A DNA stretch of 34,976 nt from Anaerolineae bacterium (GCA_020433805.1 JAGRBZ010000036.1:1-34976), one strand, 5' to 3'; counted from the stretch's first letter, positions 16,325 to 26,088 are shown. Notes: generated by a model from the letters alone, not told the origin. Numbers and translations: made by a program.

Positions 16325-17755
16325 CTATGTATCTTGTACATCCGGCGCACTAGGCAACACAACAACAAAATTACTTCCTTTACCAACAACACTTTCGACC
16401 CATACCCTTCCCTTATGGATTTCAACCATGCCTTTCGTAATCGCCAGTCCAAGCCCCATACCTTGATATTTTCGCGTAAGGGGTGGCTCTACCTGATAAA
16501 ATTGGTCAAAAATGCGTTCATAATCTTCTGAGGCAATTCCGATTCCCGTATCAATAACGTTCAACCAATACTTATGCCCTTTTAATTCCAGGTTAATGTG
16601 AATTCGTCCTTTTTCAGGCGTAAATTTGATAGCGTTACTGATCAAGTTAGCTAATATTAAGTATACTTTTTGTCGATCGGCATCAATATTTAAGGGAGAA
16701 TTGTCCGGAACAAATTTTTTGGTCAAGATAAGGTTTTTGCCGGAAATAATATCAGAAAACTCATCAATAAGATCTACAACCAATTGTTTTAGAGAGAATA
16801 TACTCCTAGAGAGTTCGATTTCTTCTGCTTGAATATGTCGAACATTGACCATATCATCAATAAGCGATCGCAACTTCATGGCACTAGACAGTACAATTTC
16901 AAGTTGTTCGCTGGCTTGTCCTGAGACGTTATCCTTTAAGAATGTTGCATAGCCCAGTATAACGGATAGTGGTGTTCTCAATTCGTGAGAAGCAATACTA
17001 ACAAAATCATTTTTTAATTGATCAACTTCTGACAAATCGCGGTAAGCCTGCTGTAACTCATCCAATAGTCGGGCATTTTCGATAGCAATAGCGGCCTGAG
17101 CAGCTAAGGTAGTAGCAATTTGAATATCATCCTCGTTAAAGCCTTCGTCACCATTTTTATTGACCACTTCCAAAACGCCTATTACCTTGTTTCGGACTTG
17201 AAGAGGTACGCCTAGTATGGAGCGCGTTTCAAAATCTAACGCTTCATCGACGTTATCATGCCAACGCGGGTCGCTTTTAACATCTCGAATAAGAAGAGGT
17301 CGAGCCTGTCTAACCACCCAACCCCCAATACTCCCATCAAGGGGAATGATAAGTTCTCTTAAAGCATCGGTTAAGCCGCCGGTTGACTCGGAAAAACGCA
17401 GCTCGCCGGTATTTTTGTCGATCAGCATAATTGAACAGGCTTCCGTATCGGTTAACTCGGTTGCCGACTGAACAATAATTTGCAAAAGTGGCTCAAGGCT
17501 CAAAACAGAGTTGAGCATATGCCCTACTTTTACAATTCGCTCGAGATAACTTATGCGTCGCTCTAATCCAACAATCTTTTGCTTTAAGACAGAGTCCATG
17601 TCTTGGGGGTCTACTTCAACTGGTAAGGTTCTATCGTCAAAATCGTCCGACACGTCATCTTCAGAGATGTAGGCATCAGAAGGTTGAGCCGTTACATCAT
17701 CATTCTCATTACCGGATTCTGGAGTTTCATCGGGGTCATCAAGGTATTTTAGCAT
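16325..17755 (-). CDS. Soluble GAF-domain sensor histidine kinase
   Basis: The 476 residues have no membrane helix. An acidic, disordered N-terminus (1-55) leads to a short coiled coil (about 58-75) and a GAF domain (about 80-228). The HisKA helix follows with phosphoacceptor His257 in ASHELRTPLSVILGY. The HATPase domain (about 355-470) has the N box NLISNAIKF and glycine boxes DTGIGI and GMGLGLAI. It should sense a small cytosolic ligand or redox state and phosphorylate a response regulator. None is adjacent; the single receiver at 7053-7412 is a possible but unproven partner. The ATG has only AAGGG some 12 bases upstream. Confidence 0.92.
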   Translation of the reverse strand: MLKYLDDPDETPESGNENDDVTAQPSDAYISEDDVSDDFDDRTLPVEVDPQDMDSVLKQKIVGLERRISYLERIVKVGHMLNSVLSLEPLLQIIVQSATELTDTEACSIMLIDKNTGELRFSESTGGLTDALRELIIPLDGSIGGWVVRQARPLLIRDVKSDPRWHDNVDEALDFETRSILGVPLQVRNKVIGVLEVVNKNGDEGFNEDDIQIATTLAAQAAIAIENARLLDELQQAYRDLSEVDQLKNDFVSIASHELRTPLSVILGYATFLKDNVSGQASEQLEIVLSSAMKLRSLIDDMVNVRHIQAEEIELSRSIFSLKQLVVDLIDEFSDIISGKNLILTKKFVPDNSPLNIDADRQKVYLILANLISNAIKFTPEKGRIHINLELKGHKYWLNVIDTGIGIASEDYERIFDQFYQVEPPLTRKYQGMGLGLAITKGMVEIHKGRVWVESVVGKGSNFVVVLPSAPDVQDT

Positions 17756-17814
17756 AGTAATTTCAACCCTTGAAGTAAACCAAATATGAGTTGATTTTTA
17801 GTCTTGTTGGCTAG

Positions 17815-17850
17815 CATTGTATTACCATTTCAACCAGGTCATTGTAATAC
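17815..17850. promoter_or_regulatory. Direct repeat upstream of the histidine kinase
   Basis: CATTGTATTAC (17815-17825) and CATTGTAATAC (17840-17850) differ at one base and have a 25-base period. They lie 60-95 bases before the kinase start on the opposite strand. On the - strand each contains TACAAT, so they could be two -10-like boxes or a pair of regulator sites. CCAGGT/ACCTGG half-sites flank the distal copy. Confidence 0.3.
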
Positions 17851-17960
17851 GCTACATTTTATAGCAAAAATACAGATCACCTGGCTGAATTATACACAAG
17901 CTAACAAGGTTTGTCTATGATAACAAATGTAAATGTAAAAATATGGCTTCTTGAGATACG

Positions 17961-18752
17961 CTAACTATGCAGCTTGTTTATACAATTTTCAATAGCCTGT
18001 TCCGTGTCAATCGAAGCTGCCATTAATTGCTGCCATCCCAAGTGTAACAGAAACTCGTGGTTACCTGCTGGCCCCGTAACAGGAGAAACAAGCAAACCAG
18101 CTATAGTAAATTCTAGATGCGCTGCGTACCCCATAACCTTCAACAAAACCTGGCGATGCACTTCCGGATCACGCACAACGCCCCCCTTTTTAACTTGCGA
18201 GCGACCTGCCTCAAACTGAGGTTTTACCAAAGCAATTACTGACGCCGGATGTTTTAGCCATTTCACGACGGAAGGTAAGATAAGTTTAAGCGAAATAAAG
18301 GAAGCATCAATGGTCGCCAAATCAATTGTTTCTGGTAGCGAGTCTAAGTGCCGGGCATTCGTGCGCTCCATGACCACAACCCGCTGATCTTGACGCAGTT
18401 TCCAAGCCAACTGTCCGTAGCCAACATCAATGGCATACACTTTGGCAGCACCTCTCTGTAGCAACAAATCTGTAAATCCTCCGGTTGATGCACCTACATC
18501 AGCACATACAAAATCTTGGGGATCCACCTGAAAACCATCTAAAGCAGCTACCAATTTTAATCCACCACGGCTCACATAGGGCAGGTTTTCATCGACCGTA
18601 ACATTAGCTTTGGCCTGAACAGGCATCCCCGCTTTACTTACTATCTGTCCATCAAGCCGAACTTTACCAGCCATAATCAGAGCTTGCGCTTTTGTGCGAC
18701 TTTCTGCTAATCCCCGCTCGCACAATAATGTATCTAACCGTAATTTCTTCAT
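17961..18752 (-). CDS. tlyA: TlyA-family rRNA 2'-O-methyltransferase (S4 + FtsJ domains)
   Basis: The N-terminal S4 RNA-binding domain (about 3-62) reads [28 protein letters not shown] links it to a Rossmann methyltransferase with the SAM loop [11 protein letters not shown] (about residues 85-95). [11 protein letters not shown] and [12 protein letters not shown] are typical late motifs. The TlyA family methylates ribose in 16S and/or 23S rRNA and is often annotated as hemolysin. The length of 263 is normal. The gene is divergent from the prenyltransferase, with no strong ribosome site before ATG 18752. Confidence 0.93.
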   Translation of the reverse strand: MKKLRLDTLLCERGLAESRTKAQALIMAGKVRLDGQIVSKAGMPVQAKANVTVDENLPYVSRGGLKLVAALDGFQVDPQDFVCADVGASTGGFTDLLLQRGAAKVYAIDVGYGQLAWKLRQDQRVVVMERTNARHLDSLPETIDLATIDASFISLKLILPSVVKWLKHPASVIALVKPQFEAGRSQVKKGGVVRDPEVHRQVLLKVMGYAAHLEFTIAGLLVSPVTGPAGNHEFLLHLGWQQLMAASIDTEQAIENCINKLHS

Positions 18753-18844
18753 ACTTCAAGATTATCATAACCGTCTTCAACTTACAAAATTTCTGTAAAC
18801 ATGTAAAAAGGCCTGTTTATTAGGCAACTTGAATACGACTAATC

Positions 18845-18873
18845 TTGCTAAGGCTAACCTATTTGAGTACTAT
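18845..18873 (+). promoter_or_regulatory. Probable promoter of the UbiA-family gene
   Basis: TTGCTA (18845-18850) and TACTAT (18868-18873) are 17 bases apart. The predicted transcription start near 18880 lies before the AGGAGA ribosome site and the TTG at 18902. This means the TTG at 18845 is part of the promoter, not a start codon. Confidence 0.5.
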
Positions 18874-18901
18874 AAAGTTTATCTTTTTCAGGAGAACGTC
18901 T

Positions 18902-19771
18902 TTGATATTAGGCCTTTTTCGAACACTTCGCCCAAAACAATGGACGAAGAATGGTTTTATCTTTACCCCTTTGATTTTTGATGTTAAGCTATTTCAATTT
19001 GAACCCCTATTAAACAGTATTATCGGCTTTTTTATCCTTTGCCTTATCTCAGGCACCGTTTATTTAGTTAACGATCTCGTCGATATAGAAAAGGATCGAA
19101 ACCATCCCATAAAAAAAAATCGCCCTATACCTGCAGGGCAAGTTCCTATCAAAATCGCTATTATAGCAGCTATTATTCTACCGGCTATCTGTCTTCCAAT
19201 TAGCTACATTTTAGAACCTATGTTTGGTCTGATCGTAACAGGTTATTTGATATTACAAATAGCCTACTCTTTCATTCTAAAAAATATCGTTATTATTGAT
19301 GTTTTAACGATAGCATTAGGCTTCGTATTCAGAGTAGCCAGCGGTGTACCGCTTGTCCAGGCAGAACGATTCTCGCCATGGTTGTATGTTTTCACCGTAC
19401 TGCTCGCTCTATTTCTTGGTTTCGGCAAACGTCGTCAAGAGTTAGTCCTATTGAACGGTCAATCCACAACACGAGCCATTCTAAACCAATACAATCTTCC
19501 TTTTTTAGACTCAATGATGTCAATTGTAACCACCGGGACAATAATCACATACGCTTTTTATACGTTTTCAGCCCCAAATCTACCTGACAATCACCTCATG
19601 ATGCTATCTATTCCTTTTGTTATGTATGGTATTTTTCGCTACTTACATATTGTTCACGTTCAAGGAAATGGTGGCGCTCCAGATGAGGTACTATTGACGG
19701 ATCTTCCTCTGCAAATCACGCTTGTCTTATTTATGATTACAGTATTTTTAATACTATACTTGTTCAACTAA
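18902..19771 (+). CDS. UbiA-family prenyltransferase, decaprenyl-phosphate phosphoribosyltransferase-like
   Basis: The start chosen is TTG 18902, because AGGAGA (18890-18895) stands seven bases before it and the mature phrase LFRTLRPKQWTKN begins there. The product has 289 residues with about eight to nine hydrophobic segments. The Mg-pyrophosphate motif NDLVDIEKDRNHP and the flanking KKNRPIPAGQV match UbiA enzymes of the DPPR synthase type (Rv3806c-like). FLGFGKRRQEL marks the second conserved region. DPPR synthase joins phosphoribosyl pyrophosphate to polyprenyl phosphate in the membrane, giving the arabinose donor lipid in actinobacteria. The acceptor here is not shown. No other arabinan genes are in the window. 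Confidence 0.82.
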   Translation: MILGLFRTLRPKQWTKNGFIFTPLIFDVKLFQFEPLLNSIIGFFILCLISGTVYLVNDLVDIEKDRNHPIKKNRPIPAGQVPIKIAIIAAIILPAICLPISYILEPMFGLIVTGYLILQIAYSFILKNIVIIDVLTIALGFVFRVASGVPLVQAERFSPWLYVFTVLLALFLGFGKRRQELVLLNGQSTTRAILNQYNLPFLDSMMSIVTTGTIITYAFYTFSAPNLPDNHLMMLSIPFVMYGIFRYLHIVHVQGNGGAPDEVLLTDLPLQITLVLFMITVFLILYLFN

Positions 19772-19789
19772 CATTACTTTTACAAAAAA

Positions 19790-19827
19790 TAAAAAAGGCA
19801 TCTCAAGAGGTAGAGGTGCCTTTGTTT
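19790..19827. terminator. Bidirectional intrinsic terminator
   Basis: The arms at 19795-19804 (AAGGCATCTC) and 19813-19822 (GAGGTGCCTT) pair with one wobble around an eight-base loop. An A-run lies on the left and TTTGTTTT on the right. On the - strand the tail is TTTTTTATTTTTT. It ends both the prenyltransferase transcript and the ribosomal array. Confidence 0.9.
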
Positions 19828-19872
19828 TACAAACTATAGAATGTTAATTTGAAAAGATACTAAAACAAAGTT

Positions 19873-20274
19873 TTAGCGCTTGGTATACTGCGGAGCCTTT
19901 CGAGCACGCTTGAGCCCGGGCTTCTTACGTTCCTTAGCTCGAGCGTCACGCGTAAGCAGACCACCTTCACGTAATTTTCTTCGATATTCAGGGTCAGCCT
20001 TTAATAAGGCACGAGCGATAGCCAGCTTTACAGCGTCAGCCTGTCCGGTTACGCCGCCACCATTCACTTTTACAGTGATATCAAAGCGCCCTTTTGTACC
20101 GGTAACATCGAGTGGCTTATTCAACATAACCTGATCAACTTCACGAGAAAAATAGTCTGTCATGGGCTTATCGTTAACAGTGAACTTCCCACCGGTGCTT
20201 CCCGTGTGCAGTCGAACTCGGGCTGTAGCTTCTTTTCTTCTGCCGAGACCTTCGTAGTATTGTGTATCTGCCAT
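19873..20274 (-). CDS. rpsI: 30S ribosomal protein S9
   Basis: The 133 residues include the family opening YYEGLGRRKEATARVRL, the GGGVTGQADAVKLAIARAL core and the basic tail ending in YTKR. In the ribosome that tail reaches toward the P-site tRNA. AAGGAAAAG precedes the ATG at 20274. It follows rplM by 19 bases, the normal bacterial pair, and is the last gene before the terminator at 19790-19827. Confidence 0.98.
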   Translation of the reverse strand: MADTQYYEGLGRRKEATARVRLHTGSTGGKFTVNDKPMTDYFSREVDQVMLNKPLDVTGTKGRFDITVKVNGGGVTGQADAVKLAIARALLKADPEYRRKLREGGLLTRDARAKERKKPGLKRARKAPQYTKR

Positions 20275-20293
20275 GTCACTTTTCCTTAATAAA

Positions 20294-20740
20294 TTAATTG
20301 TCTGACTCTAATCCCGGTAGAGTTTTTGGCTTTTGTGCTTCATGAGGGTGGTTAGGCCCCGCATAAACTTTGAGTTTTTTGAACATTTGGCGTCCCAAAC
20401 GATTTTTGGGAAGCATGCCTTTAACCGCAGATTCCAGTACGCGTTCAGGAAATCTTTTTAACTGATCGCGCAGAGAAATCTCCTTTAACCCACCAGGATA
20501 ACCTGAGTGTCTGTAGTACATTTTCTGGGTTAACTTTTGTCCCGTTACGTGCACTTTCTCAGCATTTACAACAATAACGTAATCTCCACAGTCCACATGC
20601 GGTGTGTAGATAGGTTTATGTTTCCCGCGCAAAACTGCGGCAATTTGGGTAGCAATACGTCCCAAGGTTTCCCCTTGAACATCGACCACATACCAATCTC
20701 GTTGAACATCTTGCTCTCTAGCGCTTATCGTTGTTTTCAC
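20294..20740 (-). CDS. rplM: 50S ribosomal protein L13
   Basis: A normal-length (148) L13. The visible blocks are [20 protein letters not shown], the [18 protein letters not shown] strand region and the loop [13 protein letters not shown], followed by [22 protein letters not shown]13 is an early 50S assembly protein. The start is GTG at 20740, with AAGGAG 11 bases upstream, somewhat far. Next to truA upstream and rpsI downstream. Confidence 0.98.
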   Translation of the reverse strand: MKTTISAREQDVQRDWYVVDVQGETLGRIATQIAAVLRGKHKPIYTPHVDCGDYVIVVNAEKVHVTGQKLTQKMYYRHSGYPGGLKEISLRDQLKRFPERVLESAVKGMLPKNRLGRQMFKKLKVYAGPNHPHEAQKPKTLPGLESDN

Positions 20741-20766
20741 CGCTATTATTCTCCTTAATAAAACAT

Positions 20767-21528
20767 CTAAAGCAGGCCATTTGGGTAAGTAACCTTAACC
20801 AAATACAAACCACAAGCCGGGGCCGGTGGAGCGGAACTGTTTAGATCACGTGCTTCTAAAATTTCTGGTATGGCGTCACAAGCTATTGTTCCTAATCCAA
20901 TCTGCACCAGTGTCGCCACCACTTTTCTAACCATTCGATACAAAAAAGCATTCGCCGTGATAGTAAAAACTATCTCTTTATTATCTTGAAAGTCCCAACC
21001 TGCTTCAATCACCCGCCGGACAGTGTTAACACCTTGAGGTGGTTTACCAAAAGAAGCAAAATCGTGACTTCCAAGTAAATGTTGACTTGCTTGCTGCATC
21101 AAGTTTATATCAAGCTGCTTATCAATATGATAAGCATATTTTCGATGTAAAACACTAGGCCACTGTTGATTGACAATATGATATTGATATGATCGACTGA
21201 CAGCGCTAAAGCGAGGGTGGAAGTTCGGTATTGCTATCTGCCGTAGGCTGTTAAATACAATATCGTTCGGCAAATTAGCATTAATCGCCCGATGCAAATC
21301 AAGTAGAGAGTGTTTCCAAGTCAGATCAAAAGCAATCACTTGTCCCGTAGCATGAACCCCAGTATCTGTTCGACCGGCAGCACTAACGCGTATACTTCGT
21401 TTGGTAATATGGTTGAGGCACTTTTCTATTTCTCCCTGAACGGTTCGTTCTTTAGACTGAATTTGAAAGCCGCAAAAGAGTGAGCCATCATATTCAACTA
21501 TAGCACAATACCGATGCTCAAGTGTCAC
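20767..21528 (-). CDS. truA: tRNA pseudouridine synthase A (positions 38-40)
   Basis: It converts uridines 38, 39 and 40 of the tRNA anticodon arm to pseudouridine. The catalytic Asp55 is in [25 protein letters not shown] at the N-terminus, [15 protein letters not shown] and the late [16 protein letters not shown] are family blocks. The length of 253 is normal. The start is GTG 21528 with a weak AGGTAA upstream; an ATG a few bases earlier is out of frame. It is embedded between rplQ and rplM, as in many bacteria. Confidence 0.97.
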   Translation of the reverse strand: MTLEHRYCAIVEYDGSLFCGFQIQSKERTVQGEIEKCLNHITKRSIRVSAAGRTDTGVHATGQVIAFDLTWKHSLLDLHRAINANLPNDIVFNSLRQIAIPNFHPRFSAVSRSYQYHIVNQQWPSVLHRKYAYHIDKQLDINLMQQASQHLLGSHDFASFGKPPQGVNTVRRVIEAGWDFQDNKEIVFTITANAFLYRMVRKVVATLVQIGLGTIACDAIPEILEARDLNSSAPPAPACGLYLVKVTYPNGLL

Positions 21529-21550
21529 GAACCATTACCTATCTATAACG

Positions 21551-21910
21551 CTACTCCTGATCAACTAATTCGATGATTGCCATTTTAGCTGCATCACCTC
21601 GGCGGGGTCCCAATTTATAAATGCGTGTATATCCCCCCGGACGGTCAGCCACGCGTGTTCCAATTTCATCAAACAGTTTTTTAAGAACGGAAGGATCGGT
21701 TAATTCACGGGCAGCCATACGACGCGCATGAAGATCCCCCCGACGAGCTAGCGTAACAAGTTTTTCAGCAATGGGCTGAATAGCTTTCGCTTTGGCTTCT
21801 GTTGTTTTAATACGATTATGGCGAAAAAGTTCGGTGGCCAGGTTTCTAAACAGAGCCTTTCTCTGGTCTTTAGACCGGCCCAACTTTCGCCCCATAACAT
21901 TATGTCGCAT
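21551..21910 (-). CDS. rplQ: 50S ribosomal protein L17
   Basis: The 119 residues open with [20 protein letters not shown], the signature of L17 (usually MRH-x-V-x-GRKLGR). [20 protein letters not shown] and [20 protein letters not shown] complete the family pattern. AGGAG precedes the ATG. It lies 24 bases downstream of rpoA, the usual end of an alpha operon. Confidence 0.98.
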   Translation of the reverse strand: MRHNVMGRKLGRSKDQRKALFRNLATELFRHNRIKTTEAKAKAIQPIAEKLVTLARRGDLHARRMAARELTDPSVLKKLFDEIGTRVADRPGGYTRIYKLGPRRGDAAKMAIIELVDQE

Positions 21911-21934
21911 GATCGTTTCTCCTAACCGGTAAAA

Positions 21935-22924
21935 TTACTCATTAAACTCGGCTACCACGGTGGGCAACTCGTCGCCATCTTCATTGACCATGCTCAGGTA
22001 ACCTTTTTCTTCTAAACGCTCAATAAGCTCATCAAGCGATTTTTGTCCAAAGTTGCGGATGGCGAGAATTTCGTCTTGCCCTTTTTTCAGCTTTTCTAAA
22101 ATCTCACCAACTTGAGTAATGCCGGCACGCTTAAGACAGTTGTAGGCTCTAACCGTTAGTTCAAGATCCTCGATTGGCATTTCATAAACTTTGTTAGGAA
22201 TGCCACCTTCTTCTTCTTTTTCAGGTTGAACTTCAACTTCGGTTGCACCACCCGCCACCAGCGAGAAATGTTGAACCAATATCTTGGCCGACTCGCTTAA
22301 GGCATCGTGAGGTAAAATTGTGCCGTCGGTTGTAATTTCCATACGCAACCGATCATAGTCTGTTGCTTGACCAATACGAGCACGTTCAACCACGTAATTA
22401 GCTTTACGAATCGGGCTAAAAATAGCATCAACCGGTATCTCACCTATCGGCAATTTACCACGCTCTTCGGCCGGAGAGTAGCCTCTACCCATTTGAGCGA
22501 CAAGTTCAATATCTAGTTCAGCATCAGGTGAGTCAATCGTCATCAAATACAATTCAGGATTGACGATTTCAACGTGAGGTGGGCATTCAAAATCACCAGC
22601 AGTGACAACACCCTCTCCACGAACTTCGACTCTTAAACGAGCAGACTCGTTCTGATGCATTTTGAGTCTGAGTTGTTTCACATTCAAAATCAGGGCGGTC
22701 ATATCTTCACGGCCATTCGGAATATCAGAAAATTCATGATGAACTCCGCTGACCCGAATAGACGTAACAGCTGCCCCGTTTAGGGATGAGAGCAACACAC
22801 GGCGAAGGGCATTGCCCAAAGTGATACCATACCCACTCTCCAAAGGGCCTATAATAAACCGCCCATAACTACGAGAGCTGGCTTCAGTTTCTATCTTGGG
22901 TAATACCAAATTAAATTCAGACAA
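21935..22924 (-). CDS. rpoA: RNA polymerase alpha subunit
   Basis: The N-terminal assembly domain (about 1-230) shows GYGITLGNALRRVLLSSL and RGYSPAEER. The C-terminal domain carries two helix-hairpin-helix phrases, VRAYNCLKRAGITQVGEI and IRNFGQKSLDELIERL, which contact UP elements and activators. A longer frame can be opened at TTG 22939, but its first codons contain GGAGGG, which is a good ribosome site for TTG 22924. The product is then 329 residues starting (M)SEFNLVLPKIE. The gene lies between rpsD and rplQ in the canonical alpha-operon order. Confidence 0.97.
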   Translation of the reverse strand: MSEFNLVLPKIETEASSRSYGRFIIGPLESGYGITLGNALRRVLLSSLNGAAVTSIRVSGVHHEFSDIPNGREDMTALILNVKQLRLKMHQNESARLRVEVRGEGVVTAGDFECPPHVEIVNPELYLMTIDSPDAELDIELVAQMGRGYSPAEERGKLPIGEIPVDAIFSPIRKANYVVERARIGQATDYDRLRMEITTDGTILPHDALSESAKILVQHFSLVAGGATEVEVQPEKEEEGGIPNKVYEMPIEDLELTVRAYNCLKRAGITQVGEILEKLKKGQDEILAIRNFGQKSLDELIERLEEKGYLSMVNEDGDELPTVVAEFNE

Positions 22925-23002
22925 GGAAACGCCCTCCAAAACTAATATTTATCTCTAAAAAGAACCTTTTACGACGAAATACACGTAGTAAGCGCTATTG
23001 AT

Positions 23003-23638
23003 CTAGCGGCTATAAAATTCAACTACGAGCTGTTCATCAAGTGTTGCGTCAACATGCTCTCGATTCGGCATAGTAACAACGCGCCCACTTAAGTTCGATG
23101 CGTTTAATTCGAGCCAATCCGGCACGCGACCATCATTTATTCCTTGAGCAATTTCCTTAAAGATGGCCTTACTTTTACTCGTTTCCCGAACAGCAATTTG
23201 ATCGCCCACATTCACTAAATAAGAAGGAATGTTTGTCTTAACACCATTAACTTCAAAATGACCATGCGAAATCAACTGTCTCGCTTGACCACGTGAAGAT
23301 GCTAAACCAAGGCGATATACGATATTATCGAGCCGACTTTCTAAAATAATCAGTAAATTAGTACCTGTCAGCCCTTTTTGACTAATAGCTTGAGCAAAGT
23401 AACGGCGGAACTGGCGTTCCAAAACACCATAAACCCGGCGTGTTTTCTGCTTTGCTCTCAACTGCATTCGGTAATCGGATTCTTTGCGCCGAAATTGTGA
23501 TTGACGACCATGTAACCCCGGAGGATATGATCGTTTCTCAAATGAGCATTTCGGCGAAAAGCAGCGATCTCCCTTAAGAAATAATTTTTCGCCCTCAGCT
23601 CGACATAATTTACATACAGAATCAACGTAACGTGCCAA
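23003..23638 (-). CDS. rpsD: 30S ribosomal protein S4
   Basis: The 211 residues begin with a zinc knuckle, Cys9, Cys12, Cys26 and Cys31, so this is the zinc-binding (C+) S4 type. The S4 RNA-binding domain follows at about 98-160 ([30 protein letters not shown]). S4 nucleates 30S assembly and in many bacteria represses its own operon. The start is TTG at 23638 with AGGAGG five to six bases upstream; no ATG is in reach. It is 84 bases after rpsK. Confidence 0.98.
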   Translation of the reverse strand: MARYVDSVCKLCRAEGEKLFLKGDRCFSPKCSFEKRSYPPGLHGRQSQFRRKESDYRMQLRAKQKTRRVYGVLERQFRRYFAQAISQKGLTGTNLLIILESRLDNIVYRLGLASSRGQARQLISHGHFEVNGVKTNIPSYLVNVGDQIAVRETSKSKAIFKEIAQGINDGRVPDWLELNASNLSGRVVTMPNREHVDATLDEQLVVEFYSR

Positions 23639-23722
23639 TTTTGCCTCCTAAAAATCAAATTATCCAAAGAGGTTTACAGGCTTGGCTAACCCTTCATCCC
23701 TCTTAAAAGGTTTCTCGATAGA

Positions 23723-24124
23723 TTAGACCCGACGTTTCTTGGGTGGGCGGCAACCGTTGTGAGGAATAGGCGTTTTGTCGGTGATAGAACGAACCTTCAT
23801 ATCAGCAGCCTGAAGCGAGCGAATTGCTGCCTCACGACCAGGACCAGGCCCTTTTACAAAAACATCCAACTCCCGCATACCGTGTTCTTGAGCAGTTCTG
23901 GCCGCATTTTGGGCCGCTAGCTGAGCTGCGTAAGGTGTACTTTTTCGCGAACCTTTGAAGCCGCTGGTCCCCCCACTTGCCCAAGAAACAACATTACCTT
24001 GTTGATCGGTAATAGAAACAATCGTGTTATTAAACGTTGCATAAATATAAGCACGACCGTAAGGAATATTTTTTCTTTCCTTTTTACTACTCGACCTCGC
24101 TCTTCGACCTTTTTGTTTTGCCAT
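23723..24124 (-). CDS. rpsK: 30S ribosomal protein S11
   Basis: Full-length S11 (133). The phrases [39 protein letters not shown] and the invariant C-terminus [16 protein letters not shown] are diagnostic. The N-terminus is a basic extension ([19 protein letters not shown]). It lies on the 30S platform, near the E-site mRNA path. GGAG precedes the ATG. Confidence 0.98.
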   Translation of the reverse strand: MAKQKGRRARSSSKKERKNIPYGRAYIYATFNNTIVSITDQQGNVVSWASGGTSGFKGSRKSTPYAAQLAAQNAARTAQEHGMRELDVFVKGPGPGREAAIRSLQAADMKVRSITDKTPIPHNGCRPPKKRRV

Positions 24125-24199
24125 TAGAACTCCACAGTAAACCTTTTTAAATTATTCCAAACTTCTACAACATTTACCAACGGACACTCGGCAGCAAGA

Positions 24200-24580
24200 T
24201 TACTTGCGTGCCGCCCGTTTTTTCCCGGCCACAGTTCGACGTGCTCCACGTCTTGTCCGTGCGTTTGTCCGAGTACGCTGTCCATGAGCTGGCAAATTTC
24301 GTCGATGTCTTAGGCCACGATAGCAACCAATTTCTTGCAGACGTTTGATATTTAGTCCAACCTCACGTCTCAAGTCGCCTTCTACCACATAATCACGGTC
24401 GATAATATCCCGAAGCTGAATTACTTCTTCTTCCGACAAGTTTTTAACACGAGTATCGGGGTTTATACCAGTATTAGAAAGAATTTCCTTACTTGTGGCT
24501 GATCCGATACCATAAATATAAGTCAATCCAATCTCGACACGTTTATCACGAGGTAAATCAACACCAGCAATACGAGCCAT
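24200..24580 (-). CDS. rpsM: 30S ribosomal protein S13
   Basis: The 126 residues open with [22 protein letters not shown]. They carry the helix-two-turn-helix region and the [22 protein letters not shown] block that touches the P-site tRNA and the A-site finger bridge. The tail is lysine/arginine-rich. GGAAGGG precedes ATG 24580. It is 17 bases after rpmJ. Confidence 0.98.
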   Translation of the reverse strand: MARIAGVDLPRDKRVEIGLTYIYGIGSATSKEILSNTGINPDTRVKNLSEEEVIQLRDIIDRDYVVEGDLRREVGLNIKRLQEIGCYRGLRHRRNLPAHGQRTRTNARTRRGARRTVAGKKRAARK

Positions 24581-24597
24581 AGTTTATCCCTTCCTCT

Positions 24598-24711
24598 TTA
24601 TCCCTGACGTTGCTTGTGTCTGGGGTTAGTACAAATAACACGAACGACACCACGCCGTTTAATAATTTTACAATTATCACATCTACGTTTTACAGATGGT
24701 TTCACTTTCAT
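24598..24711 (-). CDS. rpmJ: 50S ribosomal protein L36
   Basis: A 37-residue frame I translated by hand: it starts [17 protein letters not shown] and ends NPRHKQRQG. The zinc ligands Cys11, Cys14, Cys27 and His32 are all present, so this is the zinc-binding L36. It is 51 bases after secY and 17 before rpsM. infA, which usually precedes rpmJ, is absent. Confidence 0.96.
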   Translation of the reverse strand: MKVKPSVKRRCDNCKIIKRRGVVRVICTNPRHKQRQG

Positions 24712-24762
24712 AATTTAAACTCTCCTTCTACAAATATAAAGGAAGATACAAGCTAACGCGAG

Positions 24763-26088
24763 TTAGTTGATAAACCCTTCATAATTACGCATCATGAGTT
24801 GAGCTTCAAGCTGCTTCATGGTATCAAGCACAACACCCACAACAATTAGTAGGCCTGTACTTGTAATTAATAACGCTTGGGTCTGGGTGCCACTTTGGCT
24901 AACACCAGGAATAAGATTCACTATCCAGGGCAAAATAGCAACACCACCAAGCATGAGGGCACCAACAAGGGTAATACGTTGCAAGACTGAATTAAGATAA
25001 TTTTCGGTCCGTTTACCCGGTCTAATACCTGGTATAAATCCACCTTGCCTTTGTAGGTTATCAGCCAAATTTTGTTGCTTAAAAATTACATCGGTATAAA
25101 AATAGGTAAAACCAACAACCATCAAAAAGTAAAGTATCCAGTAGGGCCATGATTGCGGATTAGGGCTAAACCACGTAACAACACCTGTTGCAACATTCCT
25201 AATGAATTCGTTATCGCTTACGGTAAACGAAGCTGCAACCGCACTTGGGAAAATCATAATCGATTGAGCAAAAATCAAAGGAATCATACCTGCGCTGTTA
25301 ACTTTCATAGGAATGTGAGAGCTTTGTCCACCATATACTTTGGTACCTCGAACGCGTTTACCATATTGAACCGGTATTCTGCGTTGGCCTTCCTGAACAA
25401 AGGCAATCACGGCAATCGTCAGTACGGTTATAATTCCAAACAAAATGAGATTACCCCATTCTTGACGGCTTACGAAACTAGCAATTTGATTAGGCATTTG
25501 AGCCACAATACCGCCAAAAATTATAATTGACACCCCATTACCAACGCCTTGTTCGGTAATCAGTTCACCTAACCACACAGCAATCATGGTTCCCGTGGTC
25601 ATAGTTATTAACACAGTAATGGTTGTTAAGGGATTGACACCGAACCCAAAATCGCTAAGAATACCTGGTACTGAACTTTGAATAAAGAATACCTGGCCGT
25701 AAGCCTGTAAGACAGCCAAAGGTACGGTAAGCCAGTGGGTATACATATTGATTTTATTACGGCCCTGCTCGCCCTCCTTAGATAACTCTTGCAGTTGCGG
25801 AATAAGGGGCGTCAATAGTTGCATAATAATAGAGGCCGTAATATACGGATACACGCCCATAGCCATAATTGAAAAATTGGCTAGCGCACCTCCGGAAAGC
25901 AAATTCAAAAACTGAACAATGGTACTACCATCACTACCAGATTCCAAAAAACTTTGTAAAGCACTGCTATCAACACCAGGAACAGGTACATGTGCCCCAG
26001 CACGATAGACCACTAAAATCAACAAAGTAAAAACAATCTTGCGTCGTAGATCAGGCAATATAAACGCATTGCGTACAGCTTCAAGCAT
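24763..26088 (-). CDS. secY: Protein translocase subunit SecY
   Basis: The channel protein of the SecYEG translocon; 441 residues with about ten membrane helices. Family marks are the N-terminal plug-region helix with GAHVPVPGVD, the GALANFSIMAMGVYPYITASI segment, QEGQRRIPVQYGKR in the large cytoplasmic loop, and KVNSAGMIPLIFAQSI. AAGGA lies seven bases before ATG 26088. It is the normal neighbour of rplO. Downstream, rpmJ follows directly instead of adk-map-infA. Confidence 0.98.
   Translation of the reverse strand: MLEAVRNAFILPDLRRKIVFTLLILVVYRAGAHVPVPGVDSSALQSFLESGSDGSTIVQFLNLLSGGALANFSIMAMGVYPYITASIIMQLLTPLIPQLQELSKEGEQGRNKINMYTHWLTVPLAVLQAYGQVFFIQSSVPGILSDFGFGVNPLTTITVLITMTTGTMIAVWLGELITEQGVGNGVSIIIFGGIVAQMPNQIASFVSRQEWGNLILFGIITVLTIAVIAFVQEGQRRIPVQYGKRVRGTKVYGGQSSHIPMKVNSAGMIPLIFAQSIMIFPSAVAASFTVSDNEFIRNVATGVVTWFSPNPQSWPYWILYFLMVVGFTYFYTDVIFKQQNLADNLQRQGGFIPGIRPGKRTENYLNSVLQRITLVGALMLGGVAILPWIVNLIPGVSQSGTQTQALLITSTGLLIVVGVVLDTMKQLEAQLMMRNYEGFIN

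Noticed and set aside
25153..25530. 125-codon + strand open frame antisense to secY
   Set aside because: Fully inside secY, with low-complexity Asn/Arg-rich translation and no ribosome site of note.
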